A stretch of DNA of 64,000 nucleotides from Pseudomonas mediterranea CFBP 5447 (GCF_000774145.1 NZ_KN322987.1:1536670-1600669), one strand, 5' to 3'. Positions 17,786-26,880 are shown, counted from the stretch's first letter. Numbers and translations: made by a program. The notes: generated from the sequence alone by a model not told the origin.

Positions 17786-19675
17786 ATGGGCATCAGTATG
17801 AAATTCGGCCACAAGATCCTTCTCGGTGCCTGTGTCATCTCGGTGGCAGTATTCCTGTCGTTCTCACTGCTCAATGACCATCGACAACAAGCCAGTACCC
17901 GCGAAGCGCTGCACAGCAGCTTGCAAACCACTGGCAAGCTGCTTGGCGCCAACCTCGACAATTGGCTGGCTGGCCGGCTCCTGCTGATCGAGGGCGCGGC
18001 CGAAACCATTGCTGCCGACCCCACTCCGGCTACCGTCAGCAAGATGCTCTCCCAGGACATCATCACCAAGACCTTTATCGCCAGCTATGTCGGCTTCCAG
18101 GACAGCCGTTTCTTCATTTATCCCGAGCGGGTGATGCCCGATGGCTACGATGTCCGTCAGCGCCAGTGGTACAAGGAGGCGGCTGCGTCCCTCAGCCCGG
18201 TGCTGACCGAACCCTACATCGGCGCCGGCATCGATTATCTGATCATGACCGAGGCGGTGCCGATCAAGATCAACGGCAAGGCAGCCGGCGTATTTGGCGC
18301 GAGCCTGAGCCTGGAAAAGCTCGCCAGCATCGTCAACTCCGTCGATCTCAATGGCATCGGCTATGCCTTCCTGGTCAGTGACGACGGCAAGATCCTGGTG
18401 CATCCGGACAGCGCCTTGGTCACCAAGACACTGGCCCAAGCGTTCCCGGAAGGCGCTCCGGGTATCAACGACAACCTGAATGAAGTACAGGAAAACGGCA
18501 GTACTCGGATCGTTACATTCACGCCGATCAACGGCCTGCCGTCATTGCACTGGTCCATCGGCTTGTCGGTGGACAAGGACAAGGCCTACGCCGCGCTCCA
18601 TGAGTTTCGCACCTCGGCCCTGATCGCCACGCTGATCGCGGTGCTGATTACCATTGTCTTGCTCGGTCTGTTGATCAACGCCCTGATGCGGCCTTTACGC
18701 CACATGGGCCTGGCCATGCAATCCATTGCCGATGGCGAAGGCGATCTGACCCAACGTCTGCAGAGCCTGTCCCAGGACGAGTTTGGCGTAATGGCCGGCG
18801 GGTTCAACCGCTTCGTCGAACGCATCCAGCACTCGATACGCGAAGTGCTGACGTCCAGCAGCCAACTCACCCAATTGGCCGCGCAGGTCAGCCAGGCATC
18901 GCACTCGTCGCTGAAAAGCTCCGACACCCAGGCGGCGTTGACCCACAACATCGCCACGGCCATCAACGAGCTGGGCGCCGCCGCCCAGGAGATCGCCCGG
19001 AGCGCCGCCCACGCGTCAAACCGCGCCTCGGATACCAAGAACCAGACCCAGGAAGGTCAGCAGGTGGTGGAGCGCAGCATCAGTGCCATGGCGCAGCTCT
19101 CATCCCAAGTGATCAATACCCGTCAGGACATCGAAAGCCTGAACGAGAAGACGCTGAAAATCGGCCGTATCCTCGACGTGATCAAGGGCATTTCCGACCA
19201 GACCAACCTGCTGGCCCTGAATGCCGCCATCGAGGCCGCCCGTGCCGGGGATGCGGGACGTGGCTTTGCGGTGGTCTCGGACGAAGTACGCACCCTCGCC
19301 CACCGCACCCAAGAATCGGCGCAGGAGATCCACCACATGATCGAAGAATTACAAGCCGGTGCCGGCAGCGCCGTCAACGCCATGCTGGAAAGCCAGCGCC
19401 ACAGCGACACCAACGTCAGTACCGCCAGGCTTGCCGGTGAAAGGCTCAATCAGGTGCTGCTGGGCATTGGCGAGATCGACGAGATCAACCTGTCCATGGC
19501 CACCGCCACCGAAGAACAAACTTCGGTGGTGGACAATCTGGATCGCGACATCAGCCACATCAATGACCTGAACCAGAAGACCGTCGGCAATCTGCAATCC
19601 ACTTTGCAGGCGTGCAATGAACTGGAGAAGCAGTCGATCCGCCTGCAGCAGTTGGTCAACACCTTCAAGATCTGA
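17786..19675 (+). CDS. Methyl-accepting chemotaxis protein, PctA-like dCache receptor
   Basis: A 629-residue chemoreceptor. A membrane helix (about 10-30) is followed by a periplasmic double-Cache ligand domain (about 35-280; 'DGYDVRQRQWYKEA' matches the Asp...Arg...Trp-Tyr amino-acid recognition site). A second helix (about 285-310), HAMP, and a signalling tip ('DQTNLLALNAAIEAARAGDAGRGFAVVSDEVR') complete it; the tip is quoted in parts: DQTNLLALNAAIEAARAG, GRGFAVVSDEVRTLA. It is closest in wording to P. aeruginosa PctA/B/C, so amino acids are likely ligands. The accessory DNA begins 18 bases after its stop, so the 3' end of this gene may be the element's attachment point. Confidence 0.93.
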   Translation: MGISMKFGHKILLGACVISVAVFLSFSLLNDHRQQASTREALHSSLQTTGKLLGANLDNWLAGRLLLIEGAAETIAADPTPATVSKMLSQDIITKTFIASYVGFQDSRFFIYPERVMPDGYDVRQRQWYKEAAASLSPVLTEPYIGAGIDYLIMTEAVPIKINGKAAGVFGASLSLEKLASIVNSVDLNGIGYAFLVSDDGKILVHPDSALVTKTLAQAFPEGAPGINDNLNEVQENGSTRIVTFTPINGLPSLHWSIGLSVDKDKAYAALHEFRTSALIATLIAVLITIVLLGLLINALMRPLRHMGLAMQSIADGEGDLTQRLQSLSQDEFGVMAGGFNRFVERIQHSIREVLTSSSQLTQLAAQVSQASHSSLKSSDTQAALTHNIATAINELGAAAQEIARSAAHASNRASDTKNQTQEGQQVVERSISAMAQLSSQVINTRQDIESLNEKTLKIGRILDVIKGISDQTNLLALNAAIEAARAGDAGRGFAVVSDEVRTLAHRTQESAQEIHHMIEELQAGAGSAVNAMLESQRHSDTNVSTARLAGERLNQVLLGIGEIDEINLSMATATEEQTSVVDNLDRDISHINDLNQKTVGNLQSTLQACNELEKQSIRLQQLVNTFKI

Positions 19676-19692
19676 AGGTGATGATCCAGAAC

Positions 19693-19829
19693 TGAATTTA
19701 GAGAATTAAAACTGTCGCGGGAGCATCACGGTTTTCACGCCTGCAGCCTCGTTGAGAGGAATCGCAAAACTGTCGCAATAGATCAAAACGCCAGCTAGGG
19801 TTGATACCCTAGAGAACTAAAACTGTCGC
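19693..19829 (+). repeat. Left end repeat array of the 7.2-kb element
   Basis: Three copies of a roughly 20-base motif ending AAAACTGTCGC lie in the same orientation at 19693-19718, 19754-19776 and 19809-19829. They are likely transposase binding sites. Confidence 0.65.
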
Positions 19830-19836
19830 CGCCAGC

Positions 19837-20385
19837 ACAGACGCTACTTTGCAGCTAGCTGGCGACATACCCTCAGTCTGCCTCGGGGCATCTGATCAAG
19901 TAAAAGAGCCAAATTCTCACTTGAGAGCCTGCGAATTTGGAAAGCCCTGATCTTGTTGGCTTGCCCGTCACGGACGTATGGCCGATCATCAAGCACCTCA
20001 GCCCAGTCGGGGTAATGGGCTGTACTGCCCTCGGGAAGTTGGGCTGCAGCTCAGGGCGGCAACGACTGAAGAGGTTCCGTAGATAGGCGGTATCTAAGGA
20101 TGCCTGTCGAGCCAAAAGCGACGCTGGATAACGTCAGCGATACGTTGACAATTCAAGGAAAAGCAGCGACCTCCGAGCCGCAGTTACAGGGAGTGGAAGT
20201 ATGCAAATAGTCGAAAAAACTCTGGGAAAAGTCATCGCCTCGATCCCGTTGATCTTGGCTTCGATTGGTGCCTGGGCATCTGAGTTTCGGTAAAGGGCAG
20301 AGCGTATCTTCAGTCTAGATGCTGGGGCAATTTAAGACAGAGGCCTCCTTATATTTCAGATGCCTATGCGAGACGGGTGAGTTAA
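19837..20385. other. Left interior of the element without a convincing gene
   Basis: Apart from a 30-codon reading frame at 20201, I see no supported gene here. A minus-strand frame at 19873-20115 (80 residues, starting MARQASLDTAYL) is open but resembles nothing I recognise and may be the tail of a lost gene. Base composition shifts to AT-rich near 20386. Confidence 0.4.
20201..20293 (+). CDS. Possible 30-residue hydrophobic peptide
   Basis: ATG at 20201 follows GGGAGTGGAAGT, a fair ribosome site. It encodes MQIVEKTLGKVIASIPLILA and a short tail (SIGAWASEFR). One membrane-length hydrophobic stretch is present. It lies 92 bases before the unknown membrane-protein gene and could be a leader peptide, a small toxin or chance. 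Confidence is low because frames this short arise easily. Confidence 0.25.
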   Translation: MQIVEKTLGKVIASIPLILASIGAWASEFR

Positions 20386-21399
20386 ATGTTTGAAGGGTAC
20401 GGAAAAGTTTCATTAGCTGTTGGGGCGGCATTGGGTATGGTGGGATCGGTATTTTTATCGCTAATCGTTCTTTCATTCTTTCCAACGGCTGAGTCAATAC
20501 TTCCAGCTAGAACATATGAATTCATAAAAGACATATTGGGGCCTGTTGCAGCTGGCTTCGGCGGGGCAATAGCTGGGGTCTTAACATCTCATCATATTCA
20601 AACAAAAGTTGAGGCGATAAAAGCGGAATCACAAGCATTAGCTGAAGCAAAAAAAGCGGAGGCGGAAGCGTTATCAGTGGAGCGTACTGCAGCAGTTAAT
20701 AAGGTTAGCGACTATAATAAGGGCATCGGAATTTTAATATCAAAATACAGGGATATTGCCACAATCAAAAGGCAGGTTGTAATGACGAGCAAAAATGATC
20801 CCCTTAGATTTTTAACTATGCCTATTTCTCAAGATATCCCCGAGAATCAACTTAGAGCCTCCGATCATCTTGGCAACTTACTGATTGAGCAAGGTATGGG
20901 GGAGGTGCTTTCAAAATTGATGGTCCTAGAGCAAAAATACGTCGCTGCAATGTATGGTGTGCGCGAAAGAAATAGGACGGTTCTTCCTTATCGTGCTGAG
21001 TTTGACGCTGCTTTGCCCCGGGATCAATTTAGGCGCAGCGCAGGTCTGAGCGATGTTATATGGGTGCATGGCTGCACAAGACTGCTTAGATTGTACAGTT
21101 TTAGCGAGGGATTTATCTCTATGATAGATGATTCGCTCATAAGCTTCGATAATATCCTGAATGAGCTTAAGATAACATTTTCTGGCAAGTTTAAGTTTCC
21201 AGATTTGAATATCATAGCTTATCAGAATGATGGGACAGCACTGGAACCAACACCACCGCCATTTTATAAGACGGTAGATGAATTGGCGTTCGCTATAGGG
21301 GATGATTATTCTCGGTTTCTAGCCAGACGTGATTGGCGTGCCTGTCGGGGTGGCTATACTGCTGAGGCCGTAAAAAATACTTTCGGGGATGAATCATGA
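20386..21399 (+). CDS. Unknown membrane-anchored protein in a defence island
   Basis: A 337-residue protein that I do not recognise. Two hydrophobic segments (about 8-32 and 48-66) are followed by an Ala/Glu/Lys-rich helix (about 72-104, probably coiled coil) and a soluble C-terminal domain of some 220 residues. That domain has no motif I can name ('LPYRAEFDAALPRDQFRRSAG' and 'RRDWRACRGGYT' look surface-exposed). It is clearly richer in A and T than the surrounding Pseudomonas genes, a sign of transfer. It sits inside the element that carries Septu and an Abi protein, so a defence role as a membrane effector is possible but unproven. The end-type motif at 21531 follows it closely. Confidence 0.6.
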   Translation: MFEGYGKVSLAVGAALGMVGSVFLSLIVLSFFPTAESILPARTYEFIKDILGPVAAGFGGAIAGVLTSHHIQTKVEAIKAESQALAEAKKAEAEALSVERTAAVNKVSDYNKGIGILISKYRDIATIKRQVVMTSKNDPLRFLTMPISQDIPENQLRASDHLGNLLIEQGMGEVLSKLMVLEQKYVAAMYGVRERNRTVLPYRAEFDAALPRDQFRRSAGLSDVIWVHGCTRLLRLYSFSEGFISMIDDSLISFDNILNELKITFSGKFKFPDLNIIAYQNDGTALEPTPPPFYKTVDELAFAIGDDYSRFLARRDWRACRGGYTAEAVKNTFGDES

Positions 21400-21530
21400 T
21401 GGTTTTATTATAATTTTAGAAGCAAATTTTTTTGTGTTTTCTTCCGGTTAAAGCTATGTATCGAATGGTTATAGAAATATCTAAAATATAAAGCGATAAA
21501 TTCCGTCTAATCACTTCACGACTGAAGGGC

Positions 21531-21548
21531 GCGACAGGTTTTTAGAAC
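21531..21548 (-). repeat. Isolated end-like motif inside the element
   Basis: GCGACAGGTTTTTAGAAC resembles the right-end motifs at 26821-26866 (GCGACAGGTTTAAATCTC) and has the same orientation. It may be a leftover right end of a smaller element that contained only the membrane-protein gene (19693-21548). Confidence 0.4.
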
Positions 21549-21579
21549 CAACTAAGGAAACTCCGAGCAAGTTAGTCAG

Positions 21580-21963
21580 AGTGCGCAATGAGCAGCGCAC
21601 CGAGACACCAGGCATTATTTGATGCATCGGTACAACTGAATTCGACTGCACCAGTTCAACGATGGGCTGGCCCCGGCTCAGGCCGAGAAAACACTCAACG
21701 TCGTGTCCGGGATTAGTTGACCACTACACAGCACACAAAACCGACAAAGTCAGAGCCTGGTTTGCAGCGCGCCCACGCTACAACATCCACTTCACGCCCA
21801 ATTCGGCTTCTTGGCTGAATTTGGCCGAGCGCTTTTTATAAACATTGAGCGAGAAATGGATCAAGCGACAGGCACATGTAAGCGTCAAAGATCTAGAAGC
21901 TTCGATTGAGCACTACCTGGAAACGTACAACCAAAATCCGAAGCTATTCGGTAGCACAAAAAA
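21580..21963 (+). pseudogene. Degraded IS630-type transposase fragment
   Basis: From about 21721 the plus strand reads DHYTAHKTDKVRAWFAARPR, then FTPNSASWLNLAERFL, a TAA stop, and on in the same frame TLSEKWIKRQAHVSVKDLEA. This is the C-terminal DDE region of an IS630-family transposase (Asp-Asn-Tyr, then 'SWLN...E'). The part upstream of 21721 is scrambled and joins an IS end. It is too short and stop-containing to work. Confidence 0.7.
21671..21736 (-). repeat. IS end relic, left copy of an inverted pair
   Basis: Read on the minus strand, this contains TGTGTAGTGGTCAACTAATC followed by a CGGACA box and a CTCGGCC box. The same ordered elements occur on the plus strand at 25036-25098 at about 80 percent identity by eye. 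The two copies face outwards around the Septu genes, as in a decayed composite transposon. Confidence 0.65.
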
Positions 21964-22188
21964 GCAGAGGACATTCTCTGCCTCAGTCGCTCGTGCAGCA
22001 CGAGCGCCGGGGCCATGATTTTTTCGGCACTTCTGAAACACCACGTTTGGGAGTTGGCTGGCATCTGGAACCTGGCACCAGATGAAAACGCCTTCGCGCG
22101 CCGAAGTGACATATAACCTCTATTCCCTGTTAAATACCCGGTACATCATCCATTGCGCAACGATCGCCGACCCTAAGCGAGAAAAGCC

Positions 22189-23805
22189 TTGCCAGTCAAG
22201 ACGCTGAAAATCCATAACGTTTTTTTCCTTGAAGCAAGCAAGCTCACGGTACTTGCGCTGACCTCGGAATATTCGGTTGAACTGAGCAACAACCCACAAA
22301 GCGGACAAGCCAGTGAAATCAAAATCAGCCGAAGCACCGAAAAACACCCGGGCGTGTCACTTAACCTCGCCTCCTTCACCACCCTGTTCGGTGAGAACGG
22401 CAGCGGAAAAACCGACCTGCTCCTGACGTTGTGCCAGGGGCTGGCGGCATGGACGCCCAAGTCCCGGCTCAGCCTGTTGTGGGAAGACGAGCACGGGCTG
22501 AAACTGGCCCGTAGCGACTCTCTGAAGAAGGTCCCGGTGCAGTCCCCCTTCGAGGGGATCGTTCATAAGAAAGCACCGACAATCACCACTGCGTTCTATA
22601 CCACCTCGCCTTTCGAGAGCCTGCGAAGAGCCCGACTGAAAGCCCGTGGCGTACTCGACATAAGCCCTCGCTTCGGTAGCCAGGTCAGCTTCGATGCACC
22701 CTCGACCTTCCTCGCCTATGAGTTGTTGAGAAACAGGGCGCCGTTCGTTGCCAATGCCAAGGTAGAAATAAAGGCGAGCATACCCGACCTTTTCTCCCTG
22801 CTGAAAACCTACAGTTTCCCATCGGTAAGGAAGGAGATTTCACAGTCACCCTCCTGGCGCAACAACAGCGTCAAGGCCGCAAGTCGCGCGCTCGACCAGG
22901 AAGAGCGATTCGCGCTCAGCTTCATAATTCTCGACAGTGCCGAGAACGATACCGCCGGTGAGTTGTACAGCTTTACCGATGAACTGCGGGAAATGCTCTA
23001 CAACCATTCGGCCTCAGCTACGCAGCCTAGTGCCGACACGTGGGCAAAGTTTTCCTACCTCGCTATCACCAATACAAACCTGAGAAAAAGGTATCAGGAA
23101 GCGTTTAATGGCTATCAGTTGATTTGCGCGCTATTCGAAGATAATGAAAGCTGGCGTCGTACTGCCAAGATTTCCTTCCTGGACGAAAAGATCGGCAACT
23201 TGATCCGCGGCAACGCGGGATTGGTCGCAAAGCTGACGAAACTGGGTTTTTTGCGCTGGTCGTTTCATGAACTCAGTTCAGGCCAGGCGAGCATGATGTC
23301 GCTGTACTGCTCACTGGCAATGACACTGGGCGCGCTCGAAAAGGACAGCGACGCCTCCGCCCTCCTGCTGTGCATCGACGAAGGGGAAATGTTCATGCAC
23401 CCGCGCTGGCAACGAGAATACATTTCCCACCTGCTGGAGTTCATCCATACCTTCCCCGGTGCCGCCAGCAAGCTCCACCTGCTGGTGTCCACGCACTCGC
23501 TCATCGTCGCTGCTGACTCGCCGCCCGGCAGGCTGTTCGACCTGAAGGAAAAGCGCCTGAAAAACGCGTTCGGCTACAGCCCGAAGCAGACCCTCTCTGG
23601 TGTATTCAACGTCGAGGAGTTTAGCGGAGACTACAGCGCAGGGCTCATAGCCAAAATCTCCGCCACGTTGAAATCCAAGCACCCGACGGACGAACAGCTC
23701 AGAGAAGCCCTGCAGATTGCCAGAAGCCTTTCCAATGACGATGTCAGGGAGCAGGTAGAGCAGCGCCTTCATCAGCATCTGGAGAACCTGAATGCTCAAG
23801 ACTAA
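22189..23805 (+). CDS. ptuA: Septu-type ATPase PtuA
   Basis: A 538-residue ABC/SMC-like AAA ATPase. Walker A GENGSGKT is at residues 68-75, an ABC-type signature 'ELSSGQASMM' near 361, Walker B 'LLLCIDEGEMFMHP' near 393-400, and a switch His in 'LVSTHSLIVA' near 432. It overlaps by 14 bases the following HNH nuclease gene, the arrangement of Septu phage-defence systems (PtuA ATPase with PtuB nuclease). An in-frame stop lies just upstream of the TTG at 22189 and no ATG is available before the ATPase fold begins, so the gene either uses TTG or has lost a few 5' codons. PtuA forms oligomers that hold PtuB inactive until ATP drops during infection, according to work on the family. Confidence 0.85.
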   Translation: MPVKTLKIHNVFFLEASKLTVLALTSEYSVELSNNPQSGQASEIKISRSTEKHPGVSLNLASFTTLFGENGSGKTDLLLTLCQGLAAWTPKSRLSLLWEDEHGLKLARSDSLKKVPVQSPFEGIVHKKAPTITTAFYTTSPFESLRRARLKARGVLDISPRFGSQVSFDAPSTFLAYELLRNRAPFVANAKVEIKASIPDLFSLLKTYSFPSVRKEISQSPSWRNNSVKAASRALDQEERFALSFIILDSAENDTAGELYSFTDELREMLYNHSASATQPSADTWAKFSYLAITNTNLRKRYQEAFNGYQLICALFEDNESWRRTAKISFLDEKIGNLIRGNAGLVAKLTKLGFLRWSFHELSSGQASMMSLYCSLAMTLGALEKDSDASALLLCIDEGEMFMHPRWQREYISHLLEFIHTFPGAASKLHLLVSTHSLIVAADSPPGRLFDLKEKRLKNAFGYSPKQTLSGVFNVEEFSGDYSAGLIAKISATLKSKHPTDEQLREALQIARSLSNDDVREQVEQRLHQHLENLNAQD

Positions 23806-24751
23806 GGCGCTCGACAGCGCTACCCTCGACCTTCACCGGAAGGTTCTGGGCGCCCGCTTCGACTCTGCGCTGAATCTCTGGGCGAAGCCATACGGCAATG
23901 ACTTTCCCGCTTTCACCAGCGACATTGTCGACCTATTGAAAAAGCACCGTGACGTGCTGCTGGTAGGCACTCCGAGCGAGCTATGGAGAGTTATCCAGGA
24001 AGTAGACGACGTGGATGCCAACTTCAAGAAGTACCTGGAAGATCGCCCAAAAAGGAATTCAAAAAACAAGTATAACGATTCCTTCCAGAAGCTGATCACC
24101 CAAATAGCATCGCTTTTCGACTACTCAATGTTCATTCAAAAAAAGGATGACTGGAATGCCTACGCACTTGTAAAAAAACACGGGCTCCGCATCTGCCCGT
24201 ATTGCCAGCTACAGCATGTCAACTACCACAACGCAAATGAAAAAGGCTCCCTGACACTCCGCCCGCCACTTGACCACTACCTTCCCAAGTCGCGCTACCC
24301 TTATCTCGCGGTATCGATCCAGAACCTCGTACCCTCGTGCCATCAGTGCAACTCCAGCGTAAAACTCGATAATTGCCCTAGTAAAACGCTGCCTAATCCA
24401 TTCGATCCGGCGACAACGTCCCAGATGTCCTTCGAGACGAAGTTTTCAAGCATAGACATTCGCCATCTTAAGGAGGACGACATCGAACTCGAGGTCAAGG
24501 GCAACACGCCAGAATGGGATGACTTCGCCAACTTTTTCCGCCTGCCCGAACGCTATCAGTGGTACAAGCCGGAAATTCACGACATGGTCGGCCGCGCAGC
24601 CGATTTCAGCGAATACGACGATAACCTCAAGTCCCTCCTGAACCGTCCACGCTACATCCTGGGGTTCCAACAGCCTCATGCCACGACACGCGCATTGGGT
24701 ATGTGCTTGCTGGCAATCGCCGAGTCCAACGCTTGGTTCAAAAACAGCTGA
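23792..24751 (+). CDS. ptuB: Septu-type HNH endonuclease PtuB
   Basis: A 319-residue protein with a central HNH/zinc module: Cys135-x2-Cys138, Asp161-His162 ('PPLDHYLPKSRYPYLAV'), Asn178 and Cys183-x2-Cys186 ('LVPSCHQCNSSV'). The N- and C-terminal parts are helical and would dock on the ATPase. The ATG start lies inside the end of the ATPase gene, so the pair is translationally coupled. Predicted role is DNA (or nucleic acid) cleavage after phage infection, as the effector of Septu. All zinc ligands and the catalytic His are present, so it appears intact. Confidence 0.87.
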   Translation: MLKTKALDSATLDLHRKVLGARFDSALNLWAKPYGNDFPAFTSDIVDLLKKHRDVLLVGTPSELWRVIQEVDDVDANFKKYLEDRPKRNSKNKYNDSFQKLITQIASLFDYSMFIQKKDDWNAYALVKKHGLRICPYCQLQHVNYHNANEKGSLTLRPPLDHYLPKSRYPYLAVSIQNLVPSCHQCNSSVKLDNCPSKTLPNPFDPATTSQMSFETKFSSIDIRHLKEDDIELEVKGNTPEWDDFANFFRLPERYQWYKPEIHDMVGRAADFSEYDDNLKSLLNRPRYILGFQQPHATTRALGMCLLAIAESNAWFKNS

Positions 24752-25203
24752 GATTATCCTGCCCAGAATTCGAACAGGCGCCCCACGTCTCCCTCAAATA
24801 GACCCTCATGCTGCGCGTGCTCCACAGAGAGCCATAAGCGTGGCGTCCCGGGTGGCTACTTAACGAGTTAGCTGGTTTACTCTGCCAAATCGATAAGATG
24901 GCCCTGGCCGAGGGGCTTTCAGGTCGTGCATAGGGACGTTCATGCCCATTACACTCCCTGTGTTGATGGCGAAAGGTTTCCTAATTTCCGGCAACCGGGC
25001 TCACACACCAAGAATCCTGGCACCCAGCATCAGCAGTGTGTGTAGTGGTCAACTAATCTCGGACATCACGTTAAGTTCTTCCTCGGCCACAGCGGGCGTC
25101 AGCTCGCTGTTCGTTGATGGGTATTTGGAAGCGTCTGGCTGGAAGCAAGCAGATCAGGGCTAATGCCCTTCGGGCCCATCAAACGACTGCTCTGCCAAGC
25201 TCT
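24752..25203. other. Spacer with IS end relic
   Basis: No gene is supported. The only recognisable item is the right copy of the inverted IS end (25036-25098): TGTGTAGTGGTCAACTAATC, a CGGACA box and a CTCGGCC box, the mirror image of 21671-21736. Confidence 0.6.
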
Positions 25204-26523
25204 TCACCTCTCCGGCTCGGAAGCTTCTCGGTATCGATGCGTTTCCGACACGAAATCGATAAATGCCACTGCTGCGGCAACCGCAAGCCGAGCATGCCTG
25301 GGCTGCAGCCCGCGATGTTGGCCATCCTTGCCATGGCCGGTACCGTACAAACCTCGCAACTGCGTGAGATTGTTGGTCAACTGAGTGAGGTTGCGGAGAA
25401 TATTCTTGATGTTTTCCGCGCCCTTAGCTGCCTCACTGACTCCGTCGGGAACCAACTGCAATGCTTTGGTAACCTTTTTCGTCAGATTGCCTAGATCATC
25501 GGCCTTGGTGAACGGAATTTCTCGTTTCGTGAGAATGGACTTGCAGCAGCTTTCCACCAGTTCTTTGGCTGTCCCGATCGCCAATTCGGGGTCTGAATCG
25601 ACGGCATACTCCAGACGTTCAATTTGCTTCGCCATCCATCCGGCGCTCAGCGCCTCGACAACAACTCTCCCTCGCATGACCGACCTAGTTGCGTTCGCTT
25701 CTGTCGGAGCGCTGCTTATCAACCGGTAGGAAAAGCGTGGGCGGCCGGCGATTTGCTGCTCCTGGTACAACTCCCAGCCGGCGTTCTGGAGTTGATCGTT
25801 GAAATGCTCAACGAGCTTAATCGCTTCTTCTCGTTGGGGGCGAACTACGGGGTGCACCGTTTCGCAGAGAAACCGGAGAAATGCCTCAGCGCTCCCACCG
25901 AGGAGGTTGAATCGGGAGTCGCTGAAGACCCAGTCATCGTCCCAGTCATCATTGTTATAGCGATGTTGCCAAATGTCGCCGACGGCGTCTTTGTAGCGAC
26001 TGTCCGTGGAAGGAAGGGTTTCAAGCTCATACAGCCGACTCAGAAACTCAACATCATTAAGCTCCCCATACCACTTCACGTTCTCTAGACGTAGGCCATC
26101 CGTGATGTTTTGCCGCACCGATTTCGGTAGGTTGGAAGACTTCCCGGAGCGCCAATCCACGTGATACTCACGTGCAGGCACGATCAGCGCCGAGTACGCG
26201 TCGCTTTGCTCGTGCTCAGTTACCGTCCTTAGCGCGGTTGTGATCCTTTCCTGGAGCTGGACCCGTCTGACCCCGAGCTTGGCGTACTCCAAAGCAGGAA
26301 TGATGAAGTGGATTTCCCAATAGTTGATTCCGCCATTCCAGTTGTCGTTGCCCGTCAGTTCCGCATTCGCAGGATGACCGCGGACTACCTCCGCCGCCTC
26401 ATCAGCACCCTCTGCGCGGAGAACCGCGTATACCGTCGCTAAAAGCGGCTCAATTTCGGTTTGCTCCATACCGCACCCCAATTCAGATAACTGAGAGTCA
26501 TCGTAGCTAGCAGGACGGGCCAT
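25204..26523 (-). CDS. Abortive infection family protein
   Basis: A 439-residue protein. The N-terminal two thirds are a variable sensor-like region rich in Trp, Asp and Glu. The C-terminal domain (about residues 295-430) has the Abi_C pattern: 'LAIGTAKELVESCCKSILTK', 'KALQLVPDGVSEAAKG', 'GLYGTGHGKD' and 'RHARLAVAAAVAFIDFVSETH', where the buried His residues recall HEPN-type RNases. Such proteins are annotated as abortive infection proteins in defence islands; the mechanism is inferred. A second start at 26469, with GGGG upstream, would give 421 residues. It faces the Septu genes and ends the element, 298 bases before the right end repeats. Confidence 0.75.
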   Translation of the reverse strand: MARPASYDDSQLSELGCGMEQTEIEPLLATVYAVLRAEGADEAAEVVRGHPANAELTGNDNWNGGINYWEIHFIIPALEYAKLGVRRVQLQERITTALRTVTEHEQSDAYSALIVPAREYHVDWRSGKSSNLPKSVRQNITDGLRLENVKWYGELNDVEFLSRLYELETLPSTDSRYKDAVGDIWQHRYNNDDWDDDWVFSDSRFNLLGGSAEAFLRFLCETVHPVVRPQREEAIKLVEHFNDQLQNAGWELYQEQQIAGRPRFSYRLISSAPTEANATRSVMRGRVVVEALSAGWMAKQIERLEYAVDSDPELAIGTAKELVESCCKSILTKREIPFTKADDLGNLTKKVTKALQLVPDGVSEAAKGAENIKNILRNLTQLTNNLTQLRGLYGTGHGKDGQHRGLQPRHARLAVAAAVAFIDFVSETHRYREASEPER

Positions 26524-26820
26524 CTGCCATCAAAACTAGATATATTGCTGAAAATGCTAAACCTGAGCTATGCCCAGCGAACCTGGGGCCAGTCACATGT
26601 CTTTCACTTTCAAATTCAGTGAGAAAGACTTTGAAAAAATTCACCACCAACGCCCGTTTTAGAGACGAAAAGATTTCGTTCTACCTAAGAACGTAGGGAT
26701 TCATTTTGCTGAATATGCAGCAACATCAGGAGACTCGATAAGGCTAGCGGAATGGTCGTGGGAGGAAGGGGAAGATAAAAAGCCTGGCAGGGGCCGGGTC
26801 GACTGGTCTCACCGGCTCCT

Positions 26821-26866
26821 GCGACAGGTTTAAATCTCTTGCGACAGCTTTAATTCTCTAAAATCA
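26821..26866 (-). repeat. Right end repeats of the 7.2-kb element
   Basis: Two adjoining copies of the end motif, 26821-26840 and 26841-26866, face inwards. The outer one is the inverted partner of 19693-19718 with two mismatches. Confidence 0.65.
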
Positions 26867-26880
26867 TAGGACTGGTTACC

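Larger units (their letters stand above)
19693..26866. mobile_element. Putative non-autonomous Tn7-like element with defence cargo
   Basis: The two ends carry a 26-base inverted repeat (19693-19718 and 26841-26866) differing at two positions, core AGAGAATTAAA then CTGTCGC. More copies of the core are spaced inside each end, all pointing inwards: 19754-19776 and 19809-19829 on the left, 26821-26840 on the right. Asymmetric multi-site ends are typical of elements moved by TnsB/TniA-type transposases. No transposase gene lies inside, only a membrane protein, a Septu pair, an Abi protein and IS relics. The 5-base flanks do not match, so a clean target duplication is not seen. It begins 18 bases after the chemoreceptor gene. 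Confidence 0.6.

Noticed and set aside
22189..24751. Retron-associated Septu
   Set aside because: No reverse transcriptase or msr/msd-like structure lies next to the ATPase/HNH pair.
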